From NCBI GenBank assembly GCA_024758765.1, contig CP101406.1:682001-746000 (forward strand): a DNA stretch of 64,000 nucleotides, read 5' to 3'. The number at the start of each line of letters is the position of its first letter. The first letter of the stretch is position 1. The notes beneath the pieces were generated by a model. It saw only the letters and a program-made list of their open reading frames with translations. It was not told where the DNA came from and made no database searches. Source of the stretch: Mycobacterium sp. SVM_VP21. GTDB lineage: Bacteria > Actinomycetota > Actinomycetes > Mycobacteriales > Mycobacteriaceae. Of the stretch, positions 1 through 10,358 are shown piece by piece. The translations under genes were made by a program, and so were the position numbers.

Positions 1-781
1 CGCGTTCCCCGGCGCGCAACAGCCCATGGTCGACGAACACACACGTCAGCCGGTCACCGATGGCACGTTGCACCAGCGCCGCGGCCACGGCGGAGTCCAC
101 CCCGCCGGACAGTCCGCAGATGGCGTGACCGTCGCCGATCTGTTCGCGCACCTGCTCGATCAGCGCATCGGCGATGTTGGCGGGCGTCCAGGCCGCGTCG
201 ATGCCGGCGAACTCGTGCAGGAACCGGCTGAGCACCCGCTGCCCGTAGGGGGTGTGCAGCACCTCGGGGTGGTACTGCACCCCGGCCAATCGGCGGGCAC
301 GGTTCTCGAATGCGGCCACCGGGGCGCCCGCGGTGCCGGCCACCACGGTGAACCCGTCCGGCGCGGCGGTCACCGCGTCGCCGTGGCTCATCCACACCGG
401 CTGGGTGCCTGGCAGGCCCGAGTGCAGCTCCCCGCCGGTCACGGTCAGTTCGGTGCGGCCGTACTCACTGGTCCCGGTGTGCTCGACGGTGCCGCCGAGC
501 GCGGCCGCCATGGCTTGGAAGCCATAGCAGATACCGAACACCGGAATGTCGAGGTCAAACAGCGCCGGATCGAGCTGGGGGGCGCCCTCGGCGTAGACGC
601 TGGACGGCCCGCCGGACAGCACGATCGCCAGCGGATCGCGCGCGGCGATCTCTTCGACGGTCGCGGTGTGCGGGACGACTTCGGAGAACACCCGCGCCTC
701 CCGAACCCGGCGGGCGATCAATTGGGCGTACTGCGCGCCGAAGTCGATGACCAAGACGGGGCGAGACGATGGTGATGACAC
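1..781 (-). CDS. guaA: GMP synthase (glutamine-hydrolysing), 3' end cut by window edge
   Basis: Converts XMP to GMP using glutamine and ATP in the cytosol, the last step of guanylate synthesis. The 260 visible codons cover the N-terminal class I glutamine amidotransferase domain (nucleophile in GICYGFQAM) and the start of the ATP-pyrophosphatase domain (P-loop [10 protein letters not shown] close to the left edge). The proposed start is GTG at 781, giving [21 protein letters not shown]. tuberculosis GuaA is slightly longer at its N-terminus, so the start is uncertain by a few codons. The C-terminal dimerisation domain lies outside the window. guaB3 and guaB2, which supply the same pathway, lie 7-10 kb away on the same strand. 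Confidence 0.95.
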   Translation of the reverse strand, partial: MSSPSSRPVLVIDFGAQYAQLIARRVREARVFSEVVPHTATVEEIAARDPLAIVLSGGPSSVYAEGAPQLDPALFDLDIPVFGICYGFQAMAAALGGTVEHTGTSEYGRTELTVTGGELHSGLPGTQPVWMSHGDAVTAAPDGFTVVAGTAGAPVAAFENRARRLAGVQYHPEVLHTPYGQRVLSRFLHEFAGIDAAWTPANIADALIEQVREQIGDGHAICGLSGGVDSAVAAALVQRAIGDRLTCVFVDHGLLRAGER

Positions 782-827
782 GCAAAGAGTGTAGTGGCGG
801 CAAAAGTCAGCCGGACCAACGGCGGGC

Positions 828-1604
828 ATGGTGAAGTGGAGGCACACCGCATCGGAAGAAGGAGGACACGTGCTGGGTCTGCCCGAAACGGTGCGTGCCT
901 GCCTGTTCGACCTCGATGGAGTGCTCACCGACACCGCCAGCGTGCATACCCGGGCCTGGAAGGCCATGTTCGACGCCTACCTGTCGCGGCGCGCCGAACG
1001 CACCGGTGAACCGTTCGTGCCGTTCGACGCAGAAGGTGATTACCGGCGCTTCGTCGACGGCCGCAAACGCGACGACGGAGTGCGCGCGTTTCTGGCCAGC
1101 CGCGGCATCACGCTGCCCGACGGCGCCGACGACGATCCACCCGACGCCGAAACCGTGCACGGTCTGGGCAACCGCAAAAACGAGGCGTTCCAGGTGACGC
1201 TGCAGGCCGACGGCGTGGAGGTGTTCGAGGGGTCCCGGCGCTACCTGGCGGCGGTCACCGCTGCCGGCCTGGCCACCGCCGTGGTGTCAGCCAGCGCCAA
1301 CGCCGGTGACGTGCTGGCGCTCACCGGTCTGGAGAAGTTCATTGCGCAGCGGGTCGACGGCGTGACGCTGCGCGCCGAACACATCGCGGGCAAACCCGCA
1401 CCGGACTCGTTCCTGCGGGCCGCGCAGCTGCTCGGGGTCACCCCCGCCGCGTCCGCGGTGTTCGAGGACGCGCTCTCGGGGGTGGCGGCCGGTCGAGCCG
1501 GCGGGTTCGGCTTTGTGGTGGGCGTCGACCGGGTGGGCCAGCGCGATGACCTACTGAGCCACGGCGCCGATGTCGTCGTCACCGATCTGGAGGAACTGTT
1601 GTGA
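828..1604 (+). CDS. HAD-superfamily beta-phosphoglucomutase-like hydrolase (Rv3400 type)
   Basis: 258-residue HAD phosphatase/mutase. The nucleophile motif [10 protein letters not shown] is near residue 28, motif II is VVSASAN, the conserved lysine lies in GKPAPDSFL, and the acidic motif is [15 protein letters not shown]. Close to M. tuberculosis Rv3400; the start at 828 matches that protein's N-terminus, although a GTG at 870 (VLGLPE) is also possible. The stop is 10 bp before the start of the GH65 gene, so the two are almost certainly cotranscribed. In the family, beta-phosphoglucomutases convert the beta-glucose 1-phosphate released by GH65 phosphorylases to glucose 6-phosphate; that role is inferred here from pairing. 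Confidence 0.9.
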   Translation: MVKWRHTASEEGGHVLGLPETVRACLFDLDGVLTDTASVHTRAWKAMFDAYLSRRAERTGEPFVPFDAEGDYRRFVDGRKRDDGVRAFLASRGITLPDGADDDPPDAETVHGLGNRKNEAFQVTLQADGVEVFEGSRRYLAAVTAAGLATAVVSASANAGDVLALTGLEKFIAQRVDGVTLRAEHIAGKPAPDSFLRAAQLLGVTPAASAVFEDALSGVAAGRAGGFGFVVGVDRVGQRDDLLSHGADVVVTDLEELL

Positions 1605-1614
1605 AGGCGGGCCG

Positions 1615-3975
1615 ATGATCTCCGAGGACTACTTCCCGATCGAACCGTGGCAGATCCGCGAAACCCACCTCGATCTGGATCTGCTCGGGCAGACCGAGTC
1701 CCTGTTCGCACTGTCCAACGGACACATCGGCTTACGCGGCAACCTCGATGAAGGCGAACCGCACGGCCTGCCCGGCACCTACCTGAACTCGTTCTACGAA
1801 GTACGGCCGCTACCGCACGCCGAGTCCGGATTCGGTTACCCGCAGGCCGGGCAGACCGTCGTCGACGTGACCAACGGCAAGATCATCCGGTTGATGGTCG
1901 ACGACGAACCGCTGGACGTCCGCTACGGCGAGCTGATCGACCACGAGCGCATCCTCGACCTGCGAGCCGGCACCCTGTCCCGCCACATCCACTGGCGCTC
2001 GCCGGCGAAAAAACAGGTCAAGGTGCACTCGACCCGGTTGGTGTCGCTGGCGCACCGCAGCGTCGCGGCCATCGAATACGTCGTCGAGGCGATCGACGAA
2101 TTCGTCCGTGTGACGGTGCAATCCGAGCTGGTCGCCAATGAGGACCAGCCGCCGACCTCCGACGACCCGCGAGTGGCGGCGATCCTGGAGAATCCGCTGG
2201 AGGCCGTCGAACGCGAGAACACCAACACCGGTGCGGTGCTGGTGCATCGCACCCGCGCCAGCGAACTGATGATGGCTGCGGCCATGGATCACGAGGTCGA
2301 GGTACCCGGCCGGGTCCAGGTGTCCACCATGACGATCGCCGACGTGGCGGCGACCACCGTGGTGTGCGGCCTGCGCCCGGGGCAGAAACTGCGCATCGTC
2401 AAATACCTGGCCTACGGCTGGTCCAGTGAGCGGTCCCGGCCCGCGCTGCGCGATCAGGCCATCGCGGCGCTGACCGGTGCCCGCTACAGCGGCTGGCAAG
2501 GGCTGGTCGACGCCCAACGCGCCTACCTCGACGAGTTCTGGGACGGTGCCGACGTCGAGGTCCACGGCGACCCGGACTGCCAGCAGGCGATCCGCTTCGC
2601 GCTGTTCCACCTGCTGCAGGCCAGCGCCCGCGCCGAACGCCGAGCCATCCCCAGCAAGGGTCTGACCGGCACCGGTTATGACGGCCATACCTTCTGGGAC
2701 AGCGAGAGTTTCATCCTGCCGGTGCTGATCTACACCGCTCCGCACGCCGCAGCCGACGCGCTGCGCTGGCGAGCGACCACGTTGGATCTCGCGCGCGGGC
2801 GAGCGACCGAGCTGGGGCTGTCCGGCGCGGCTTTCCCGTGGCGGACAATCCGTGGCCAGGAGTGCTCCGGGTACTGGCCGGCAGGCACCGCCGCCTGGCA
2901 TATCAACGCCGATATCGCGGCGGCGTTCGAGCAGTACCGGGTAGTCACCGGCGACAACACGGTGGAGCAGGAGTGCGGGCTGGCGGTGCTGGTCGAGACC
3001 GCGCGACTCTGGCGCTCGCTCGGGCACCACGATCGGCACGGGGTGTGGCACCTGTACGGGGTCACCGGACCCGACGAATACACCGCGATCGTCCGCGACA
3101 ACGTGTTCACCAACCTGATGGCCGCTCACAACCTGCGCACCGCCGCCGAGGCGTGCGCCCGCCACCCCGACGCCGCCCACGAACTGGGGGTCACCACCGA
3201 GGAAATGGCCGGCTGGCGGGACGCGGCCGACGCGGCGCACATCCCCTATGACGAGGAACTCGGGGTGCATCCGCAGTGCGACGGTTTCACCACGGCCGCG
3301 GAATGGGACTTCGACACCCGCAACACCTACCCCCTGCTGCTCAACGAACCCTATGTACGGCTGTATCCGGCCCAGGTGGTCAAACAGGCCGATCTGCTGC
3401 TGGCCATGCAGTGGCGCTCCCACGCGTTCACCGACGAGCAGAAGGCCCGCAACGTCGACTACTACGAGCGGCGCACGGTGCGCGACTCGTCGCTGTCGGC
3501 CTGCACCCAGGCCGTGATGTGCGCCGAGGTAGGGCATTTGGAGTTGGCCCACGACTACACCTACGAGACGGCGTTCGTCGACCTGCGCGATCTGCACGAC
3601 AACACCCGTGACGGCCTGCACATGGCGTCGCTGGCTGGGACCTGGCTCGCTTTGGTGGCCGGGTTCGGCGGTCTGCGTGACGACGCCGGCGTGCTGTCGT
3701 TGGATCCCGCACTGCCGGACGGGATCTCACGGCTACGGTTTGGGTTGCGCTGGCAGGGATTTCGGGTGACGGTCGACGCCAACCACAGCGAGGTCACCTA
3801 CACCCTGCGCGATGGCCCCGACGGCCGGCTGATGATCAACCATGCCGGGGAGGACGTCGAACTGAGCACGCAGTCCCCGACCACGCTGCCCACCCGTCGG
3901 CGTGAACCACTGTTGCCCACGCCGCCCCAGCCGCCCGGGCGCGAACCGACGCACCGCCGGGAGGTGGCGCGCTAG
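1615..3975 (+). CDS. Glycoside hydrolase family 65 disaccharide phosphorylase/hydrolase (Rv3401 type)
   Basis: 786 residues, the same length as M. tuberculosis Rv3401. GH65 enzymes cleave alpha-linked disaccharides such as maltose, trehalose or kojibiose, usually by phosphorolysis. The (alpha/alpha)6 catalytic domain contains GVTGPDEY around residues 481-488, which carries the conserved general acid glutamate, followed by NVFTNLMA. The ATG at 1615 is chosen because MISEDYFPIEPWQIRE matches the family N-terminus. It lies 10 bp after the HAD gene and probably forms a two-gene operon with it. The exact disaccharide cannot be read from sequence. Confidence 0.92.
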   Translation: MISEDYFPIEPWQIRETHLDLDLLGQTESLFALSNGHIGLRGNLDEGEPHGLPGTYLNSFYEVRPLPHAESGFGYPQAGQTVVDVTNGKIIRLMVDDEPLDVRYGELIDHERILDLRAGTLSRHIHWRSPAKKQVKVHSTRLVSLAHRSVAAIEYVVEAIDEFVRVTVQSELVANEDQPPTSDDPRVAAILENPLEAVERENTNTGAVLVHRTRASELMMAAAMDHEVEVPGRVQVSTMTIADVAATTVVCGLRPGQKLRIVKYLAYGWSSERSRPALRDQAIAALTGARYSGWQGLVDAQRAYLDEFWDGADVEVHGDPDCQQAIRFALFHLLQASARAERRAIPSKGLTGTGYDGHTFWDSESFILPVLIYTAPHAAADALRWRATTLDLARGRATELGLSGAAFPWRTIRGQECSGYWPAGTAAWHINADIAAAFEQYRVVTGDNTVEQECGLAVLVETARLWRSLGHHDRHGVWHLYGVTGPDEYTAIVRDNVFTNLMAAHNLRTAAEACARHPDAAHELGVTTEEMAGWRDAADAAHIPYDEELGVHPQCDGFTTAAEWDFDTRNTYPLLLNEPYVRLYPAQVVKQADLLLAMQWRSHAFTDEQKARNVDYYERRTVRDSSLSACTQAVMCAEVGHLELAHDYTYETAFVDLRDLHDNTRDGLHMASLAGTWLALVAGFGGLRDDAGVLSLDPALPDGISRLRFGLRWQGFRVTVDANHSEVTYTLRDGPDGRLMINHAGEDVELSTQSPTTLPTRRREPLLPTPPQPPGREPTHRREVAR

Positions 3976-4014
3976 GAGCCTCAGCGCATCTTCGCCGACC
4001 AGCGCAGGGCGCCG

Positions 4015-4584
4015 TCAGCTTGGCGGCCCGCTGATCCGCTCCAGCTGTGCGGCCACCTCCGCACGCAGCTCGTCGCCGGTCAGCTTCTCCAGACCGGCCG
4101 CCGAGCGCAGGAACGGCTCGAACAGCCACCATCCGAGTTGCAGCGCAACGGCGTTCGCGACGGCCAGCCGGGCGGTCGGCTCGTCGTGACGGAAGCGCTG
4201 CTGGTCCAGCAGCCGCTCGATCGCGGGAAACCGGCTCTGTAACTGCCCCACCGGATAGCCGTCGAGCAGTGCGCGGGCCATCACCCGCAGCTGCCGGTCG
4301 GCCACCGGTTCCACCTGATCGGCGGGGGCCCCGGCCTCCAGCAGCACGGTGAGCTCGCCGCCGAGGTGGTCGAGCACGGCACCCACCAGCCGATCCTTGG
4401 CGCCGAAATGGCGGAACACCAAGCCGTGGTTGACCTTGGCCCGCGCAGCGATGTCCCGGATCGACGTGGCGGCTGGTCCGCGTTCGGCGAACAGCTCGGC
4501 GGCCGCCGCCAGGATCGCCGCAGACACCTCTTCCCTGCCGACCGGGGTCGCGGCCCGCCGCCCGGTTGCCGAGTCTGTAGTCAT
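4015..4584 (-). CDS. TetR-family repressor of the adjacent dioxygenase gene (Rv3405c type)
   Basis: 189-residue TetR regulator. The N-terminal helix-turn-helix (about residues 20-66) contains FAERGPAATSIRDIAARAKVN and the recognition helix region GLVFRHFGAK. The C-terminal ligand domain is helical. It is transcribed divergently from the Fe(II)/2-oxoglutarate dioxygenase gene, with 64 bp between start codons. Two near-identical 18-bp palindromes lie there, one overlapping this gene's ATG, so autoregulation plus repression of the dioxygenase is the likely arrangement, as described for Rv3405c/Rv3406. The effector is unknown. Confidence 0.92.
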   Translation of the reverse strand: MTTDSATGRRAATPVGREEVSAAILAAAAELFAERGPAATSIRDIAARAKVNHGLVFRHFGAKDRLVGAVLDHLGGELTVLLEAGAPADQVEPVADRQLRVMARALLDGYPVGQLQSRFPAIERLLDQQRFRHDEPTARLAVANAVALQLGWWLFEPFLRSAAGLEKLTGDELRAEVAAQLERISGPPS

Positions 4585-4593
4585 ATGACTACA
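4576..4593. promoter_or_regulatory. TetR operator O1, perfect palindrome over the repressor start codon
   Basis: TGTAGTCATATGACTACA is a perfect 18-bp palindrome. It covers the ATG of the TetR gene (4584-4582). Occupancy would block the repressor's own transcript start or translation initiation region. Confidence 0.85.
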
Positions 4594-4608
4594 CTAGCGC
4601 ACACATCA

Positions 4609-4626
4609 TGTAGTCACATGACTACA
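4609..4626. promoter_or_regulatory. TetR operator O2 in front of the dioxygenase gene
   Basis: TGTAGTCACATGACTACA has the same 8-bp arms as O1, with CA in place of TA at the centre. It starts exactly 33 bp from O1, about three helical turns, so two bound dimers would sit on the same DNA face. It is 22 bp upstream of the dioxygenase start. Confidence 0.85.
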
Positions 4627-4648
4627 GATGATCCGAAAGGACAACCCG

Positions 4649-5542
4649 ATGACTGTTCCCCCGTTCTCCATCACCCGGCTTGGCAGCCGCATCGGCGCCC
4701 GCGTCGACGGCGTGCGCCTCGGCGGTGACCTCGACCAGGCCATGGTCGACGAAATCCACCAGGCGCTGCTGCGCTACAAGGTGCTGTTCTTCCAGGGCCA
4801 GCACCACCTCGACGACGACTCCCAGCACGCGTTCGCCACGCTGCTGGGCAACCCGGTCGCCCACCCGACGCTGCAGCGCGACGACGCGCCGCTCATCACC
4901 CCGATCGACTCCGAGTACGCCAAGGCCAATCGCTGGCACACCGACGTCACGTTCGTACCCGACTATCCGGCGGCGTCGATCCTGCGGGCGGTCACCCTGC
5001 CCAGCTACGGCGGGTCCACCCTCTGGGCATCCACGGCGGCCGCCTACGACACACTGCCCGAACCGCTGAAGCGGCTCACCGAGAACCTGCGAGCGCTGCA
5101 CAGTAACCGTTTCGACTACGCCCTGGGCGGCGCCGTCGCGGTTCCCGACGAGGTCCGCGCCATGGCGGTGCGGTTCCAGATGCCCGACCTGCGCACCGAG
5201 CACCCGGTAGTACGGGTGCACCCGGAGACCGGGGAACGCACACTGGTGGCGGGTGATTTCGTGCGCGGCTTCGTCGGCCTCGACGACCACGAGTCACGCG
5301 TACTGCTGGATCTACTGCAGCAGCGGATCACCTTGCCGGAGAACACCGTTCGATGGAGCTGGGAACCCGGCGATGTCGCTGTCTGGGACAATCGCGCCAC
5401 CCAGCACCGCGCTGTTGCCGACTACGACGACCAGCACCGGGTGATGCACCGAGTCACGCTGGCCGGCGACGTCCCCGTCGACGTGCACGGAAACCCCAGC
5501 CGGGTGATCAGCGGTGTTCCGCTGCAAACGCTCGCCAGCTGA
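4649..5542 (+). CDS. TauD-family Fe(II)/2-oxoglutarate-dependent dioxygenase (Rv3406 alkylsulfatase type)
   Basis: 297 residues. Rv3406 family members oxidatively cleave alkyl sulfates to sulfate and an aldehyde using 2-oxoglutarate and O2. The metal-binding His and Asp are in RWHTDVTF; the distal His and the 2-OG-binding Arg are in the C-terminal region [11 protein letters not shown]...MHRVTL. I start it at ATG 4649 because a Shine-Dalgarno sequence GAAAGGA lies 7-8 bp upstream and [17 protein letters not shown] aligns with Rv3406; an ATG at 4628 would add seven residues without a good ribosome site. Controlled by the divergent TetR protein through the two operators. Confidence 0.93.
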   Translation: MTVPPFSITRLGSRIGARVDGVRLGGDLDQAMVDEIHQALLRYKVLFFQGQHHLDDDSQHAFATLLGNPVAHPTLQRDDAPLITPIDSEYAKANRWHTDVTFVPDYPAASILRAVTLPSYGGSTLWASTAAAYDTLPEPLKRLTENLRALHSNRFDYALGGAVAVPDEVRAMAVRFQMPDLRTEHPVVRVHPETGERTLVAGDFVRGFVGLDDHESRVLLDLLQQRITLPENTVRWSWEPGDVAVWDNRATQHRAVADYDDQHRVMHRVTLAGDVPVDVHGNPSRVISGVPLQTLAS

Positions 5543-5556
5543 AACCCGCTGCGGAC

Positions 5557-7299
5557 TCAGCCGACCGCGTCGGTGCGCTTGTCCGGCCAGCGCAGCGCGC
5601 CGAATGCGCCGCTGGGCACCGCCGGGTTCTTCGGCGCGATCGGGTCGAGGCGCCGGTAGGCCTCGCCCTGGGCCGGCCGCAGATCGGCCTCACCCTTGTT
5701 GGGCCACAGCGACGCGGCCCGCTCGGCCTGCGCGGTGATCGACAGCGACGGGTTGACGCCGAGGTTGGCCGACACCGCCGCGCCGTCCATCACCGCCAGA
5801 GTCGGGTAGCCGTACACCCGCTGGTAAGGGTCGATGACGCCGTGCTCGGGGCTGTCCCCGATCGCCGCCCCGCCCAAGAAGTGCGCGGTGAGCGGGATGT
5901 TGAACAGCTCACCCCAGGTGCCGCCTGCCACCCCGTCGATCTTGGCGGCCATGCGGCGGGTGACCTCGTTGCCGACCGGGATCCAGGTCGGGTTGGGCTC
6001 ACCGTGGCCCTGTTTGCTGGTGTAACGGCGGAGGCCGAGCTTGCCGCGTTTGGTGAACGTGGTGATGGAGTTGTCCAGGTGCTGCATCACCAGGGCGATC
6101 ACCGTGCGTTCGCTCCAGTGCCGAGGGATCAGCAGCCGAAGCATACGGGGGGGATTCTTGCCGGCCTGGCCCAGCAGCTGCAGCCACCGTGGCACCTTGG
6201 TGCCCTGCGGTCCGGCGCCGTCGGTCATCAGGGTTTGCAGCAGGCCCATGGCGTTGGAACCCTTGCCGTAGCGGACCGGTTCGACGTGGGTGTCGGCGGT
6301 CGGGTGGATCGAGGAGGTGATCGCCACCCCGTGGGTCAGGTCCAAATCCGGATCGACCTTCAAGGTTGCTGCGCCCACGATGGATTCGGAGTTGGTGCGA
6401 GTAAGTACCCCAAGCTTGCTGGAAAGGTTGTCCAGCTTTCCTTTGTCCCGCATCTTGAACAGCAGCCGCTGGGTGTTGTAGGTGCCGGCGGCCAGAATCA
6501 GATGCCGGGCGGTGAAGGTCTTGCGGTGCCGCCGCGCGCGCCGTCCGGTGCGCACCGTCGTCACCTGCCACAATCCGTCGGCACCCTGTTCGAATGCTGT
6601 CACCGTCGTCATCGGATGTATCTGTGCGCCAGAAGATTCCGCCAGATATAGGTAGTTCTTCACCAGGGTGTTCTTGGCGCCCCAGCGGCAGCCCGTCATG
6701 CATTCGCCGCACTCGATGCAACCGGTGCGCTGCGGGCCCGCGCCGCCGAAGTACGGGTCGGCCACGGTTTTGCCCGGCTCCTTGGCACCGTTGGCGCCGT
6801 CCGGGCCGAAGAACACCCCGACCGGGGTGGCAACGAACGTGTCGCCGACTCCCATCTCATCGGCGACCTGCTTGACGATGCGGTCGGCGTCGGTGAAAGT
6901 CGGGTTTTGGACCACGCCGAGCATCCGCTTGGCCTGGTCGTAGTGCGGCATCAGCTCGGCGCGCCAGTCGGTGATGTGCGCCCACTGCTTGTCGGCAAAG
7001 AACGGCTCCGGCGGGACATAGAGCGTGTTGGCGTAGTTCAACGACCCGCCGCCGACGCCGGCGCCGGCCAGCACCATGACGTTGTTGAGCAGGTGGATGC
7101 GCTGGATGCCGTAGCAACCCAGCTTCGGCGCCCACAGAAACTCGCGCAGATGCCAGGAGTTCTTGGCGAAATCCGCGTCGGCGTATCGGCGTCCGGCTTC
7201 CAGTACGCCGACCCGATAGCCCTTCTCGGTCAGCCGCAGCGCGCTCACGCTGCCACCGAAACCAGAGCCGATGATCAGGACGTCGTAGTCAGGCTGCAT
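5557..7299 (-). CDS. choD: GMC-family cholesterol-oxidase-like flavoprotein ChoD
   Basis: 580 residues, close to M. tuberculosis ChoD (578). The FAD-binding Rossmann motif GSGFGGSVSALRL is at residues 11-23, and the GMC signature region is AGAGVGGGSLNYANTLYVPP. The C-terminal part contains GGAAIGDSPEHGVIDPYQRVYG and the terminal FAD motif NLGVNPSLSITA. A cysteine cluster, CIECGECMTGC, lies about residue 190-200 and is shared with the M. tuberculosis protein; it resembles an iron-sulfur motif and is unusual for an oxidase. Whether the substrate is really cholesterol is debated for mycobacterial ChoD. The start is ATG 7299 (MQPDYDVLIIGSG). The guaB3 stop lies 95 bp upstream. Confidence 0.94.
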   Translation of the reverse strand: MQPDYDVLIIGSGFGGSVSALRLTEKGYRVGVLEAGRRYADADFAKNSWHLREFLWAPKLGCYGIQRIHLLNNVMVLAGAGVGGGSLNYANTLYVPPEPFFADKQWAHITDWRAELMPHYDQAKRMLGVVQNPTFTDADRIVKQVADEMGVGDTFVATPVGVFFGPDGANGAKEPGKTVADPYFGGAGPQRTGCIECGECMTGCRWGAKNTLVKNYLYLAESSGAQIHPMTTVTAFEQGADGLWQVTTVRTGRRARRHRKTFTARHLILAAGTYNTQRLLFKMRDKGKLDNLSSKLGVLTRTNSESIVGAATLKVDPDLDLTHGVAITSSIHPTADTHVEPVRYGKGSNAMGLLQTLMTDGAGPQGTKVPRWLQLLGQAGKNPPRMLRLLIPRHWSERTVIALVMQHLDNSITTFTKRGKLGLRRYTSKQGHGEPNPTWIPVGNEVTRRMAAKIDGVAGGTWGELFNIPLTAHFLGGAAIGDSPEHGVIDPYQRVYGYPTLAVMDGAAVSANLGVNPSLSITAQAERAASLWPNKGEADLRPAQGEAYRRLDPIAPKNPAVPSGAFGALRWPDKRTDAVG

Positions 7300-7394
7300 C
7301 GGATCAGTATGCCCTAGCCGGTACCGGTGGTAGCAGGGTCGTCGCGGCCATATTTCGTCGCGATTTTCGTCGTCCGGAGACGAAGACTGGGGCG

Positions 7395-8543
7395 TCAGGA
7401 ACCGACGGTCAGGCCGACCTTCTGGAACTCCTTGAGGTCGCAGTAGCCGGCCTTGGCCATTGAGCGACGCAGCCCGCCGACCAGGTTCAACGAGCCGAAC
7501 GGGTCGTCGGACGGGCCCTCGAGCACCTGCGCCAGGCTGGGGCGCTCGCCGTAGGCGACCTGCATCAGCGCGCCGCGCGGCAGGGAGGGGTGGGCGGCTG
7601 CCGACGGCCAGTACCAGCCGTCGCCCTGCGCCTCGGCCGCGCCCGCCAGCGGCGTGCCCAGCACCACCGCGTCGGCGCCGCAAGCGATCGCCTTGGCCAG
7701 ATCGCCGGACGTGTGGATGTCGCCGTCGGCCAGCACGTGCACGTAGCGCCCGCCGGTCTCGTCGAGGTATTCGCGGCGCGCGGCGGCCGCATCGGCGATC
7801 GCGGTGGCCATCGGCACCGAGATGCCCAGCACCTCGTCGGAGGTGGTCACCCCGGAGGTGGAGCCGTAGCCGACGATCACCCCGGCCGCCCCGGTCCGCA
7901 TCAAGTGCAACGCGGTGCGGTGGTCGATGACCCCACCGGCCACCACCGGGATGTCCAGCTCGGAGATGAAGGTCTTCAAGTTGAGCGGTTCGCCGGCTCC
8001 GTCGCGGTCCACGGCGACCCGCTCGGCGGAGATTATGGTGCCCTGGATGACCAGCAGGTCGACGCCGGCGGCCACCAGCGCCGGAGTCAGCGCCGCGGCA
8101 TTCTGCGGGCTCACCCGCACCGCGGTGGTCACTCCCGCCCCACTGATGCGCGCCACCGCGGCGCCGAGCAGCTCGGGGTTCAGCGGCGCGGCATGCAACT
8201 GCTGCAGCAGCCGGATCGCCGCCGACGGCTCGGGTTCCTTGGCGGCCGCTTCGACTACCTGGGCGATCTTGGCCTCGACGTCGGCGTGGCGGCCGATCAG
8301 TCCTTCGCCGTTGAGCACACCCAGTCCACCGAGCCGGCCCAGTTCGATGGCAAACTCCGGGGAGACCAGCGCGTCGGTGGGATGAGCCAGCACCGGCATC
8401 TCGAAGCGGTAGGCGTCCAGCTGCCAGGCAGTGGACACATCCTTGGACGAACGCGTGCGCCGGGACGGCACGATGTTGATGTCGTCGAGCTCATAGGTGC
8501 GACGGGCGGTGCGGCCCATGCCGATCTCAACCATGTCACGCAT
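7395..8543 (-). CDS. guaB3: GuaB3 family IMP dehydrogenase-related protein
   Basis: 382 residues with an IMPDH/GMP-reductase TIM barrel and no CBS domains. Highly similar to M. tuberculosis Rv3410c. The phosphate-binding loops are visible (ADGDIHTSGDLAKAIACGADAVVLG), but the loop that in true IMP dehydrogenase is GPGSICTTR reads GYGSTSGVTTSDE, with no cysteine nucleophile. The assignment as an active IMP dehydrogenase is therefore doubtful. The start at 8543 (MRDMVEIGMG) is favoured because AAGGG lies about 9 bp upstream; ATG 8534 is the alternative. It lies 84 bp downstream of guaB2, separated by a strong inverted repeat. Confidence 0.93.
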   Translation of the reverse strand: MRDMVEIGMGRTARRTYELDDINIVPSRRTRSSKDVSTAWQLDAYRFEMPVLAHPTDALVSPEFAIELGRLGGLGVLNGEGLIGRHADVEAKIAQVVEAAAKEPEPSAAIRLLQQLHAAPLNPELLGAAVARISGAGVTTAVRVSPQNAAALTPALVAAGVDLLVIQGTIISAERVAVDRDGAGEPLNLKTFISELDIPVVAGGVIDHRTALHLMRTGAAGVIVGYGSTSGVTTSDEVLGISVPMATAIADAAAARREYLDETGGRYVHVLADGDIHTSGDLAKAIACGADAVVLGTPLAGAAEAQGDGWYWPSAAAHPSLPRGALMQVAYGERPSLAQVLEGPSDDPFGSLNLVGGLRRSMAKAGYCDLKEFQKVGLTVGS

Positions 8544-8570
8544 GCGGGGTCACCCTTATCTCTCCGCGAG

Positions 8571-8619
8571 ACCGACGTTTTGCAGCAAAAGTACGAGAAG
8601 CGACCTGCAAAACGTCGGT
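8571..8619. repeat. Perfect 15-bp inverted repeat between guaB2 and guaB3
   Basis: Arms ACCGACGTTTTGCAG (8571-8585) and CTGCAAAACGTCGGT (8605-8619) are perfectly complementary around a 19-nt loop. The element sits 9 bp after the guaB2 stop and 27 bp before the guaB3 start. There is no U-tract on either side, so it may be a partial terminator, an mRNA processing/stability hairpin, or a small dispersed repeat. Confidence 0.8.
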
Positions 8620-8627
8620 TTCGACGC

Positions 8628-10223
<1,596 letters not shown>

Positions 10224-10345
10224 CTACAAAACCGGGGTGAGAAGTCCATCTTAATCGCGGCGCGCAGCTGCGTTCGCCCGCCACCACCCTTGACCTCCGG
10301 GCGGGCCCCTGGACCCACCGCTGGCGTTCTGTCATGGCGACTGCG

Positions 10346-10351
10346 TACCCT
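10346..10351 (+). promoter_or_regulatory. -10 element for a probable leaderless transcript
   Basis: TACCCT fits the mycobacterial TANNNT -10 box and ends 7 nt before the GTG at 10359. That spacing places the transcription start on or next to the start codon, and no Shine-Dalgarno sequence is present. Confidence 0.5.
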
Positions 10352-10358
10352 GATGGGC

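Noticed and set aside
7300..7683. N-terminal extension of choD to 7683
   Set aside because: The extra 128 codons run antisense-frame through the guaB3 3' end; family alignment places the start at MQPDYDVLIIGSG (7299).
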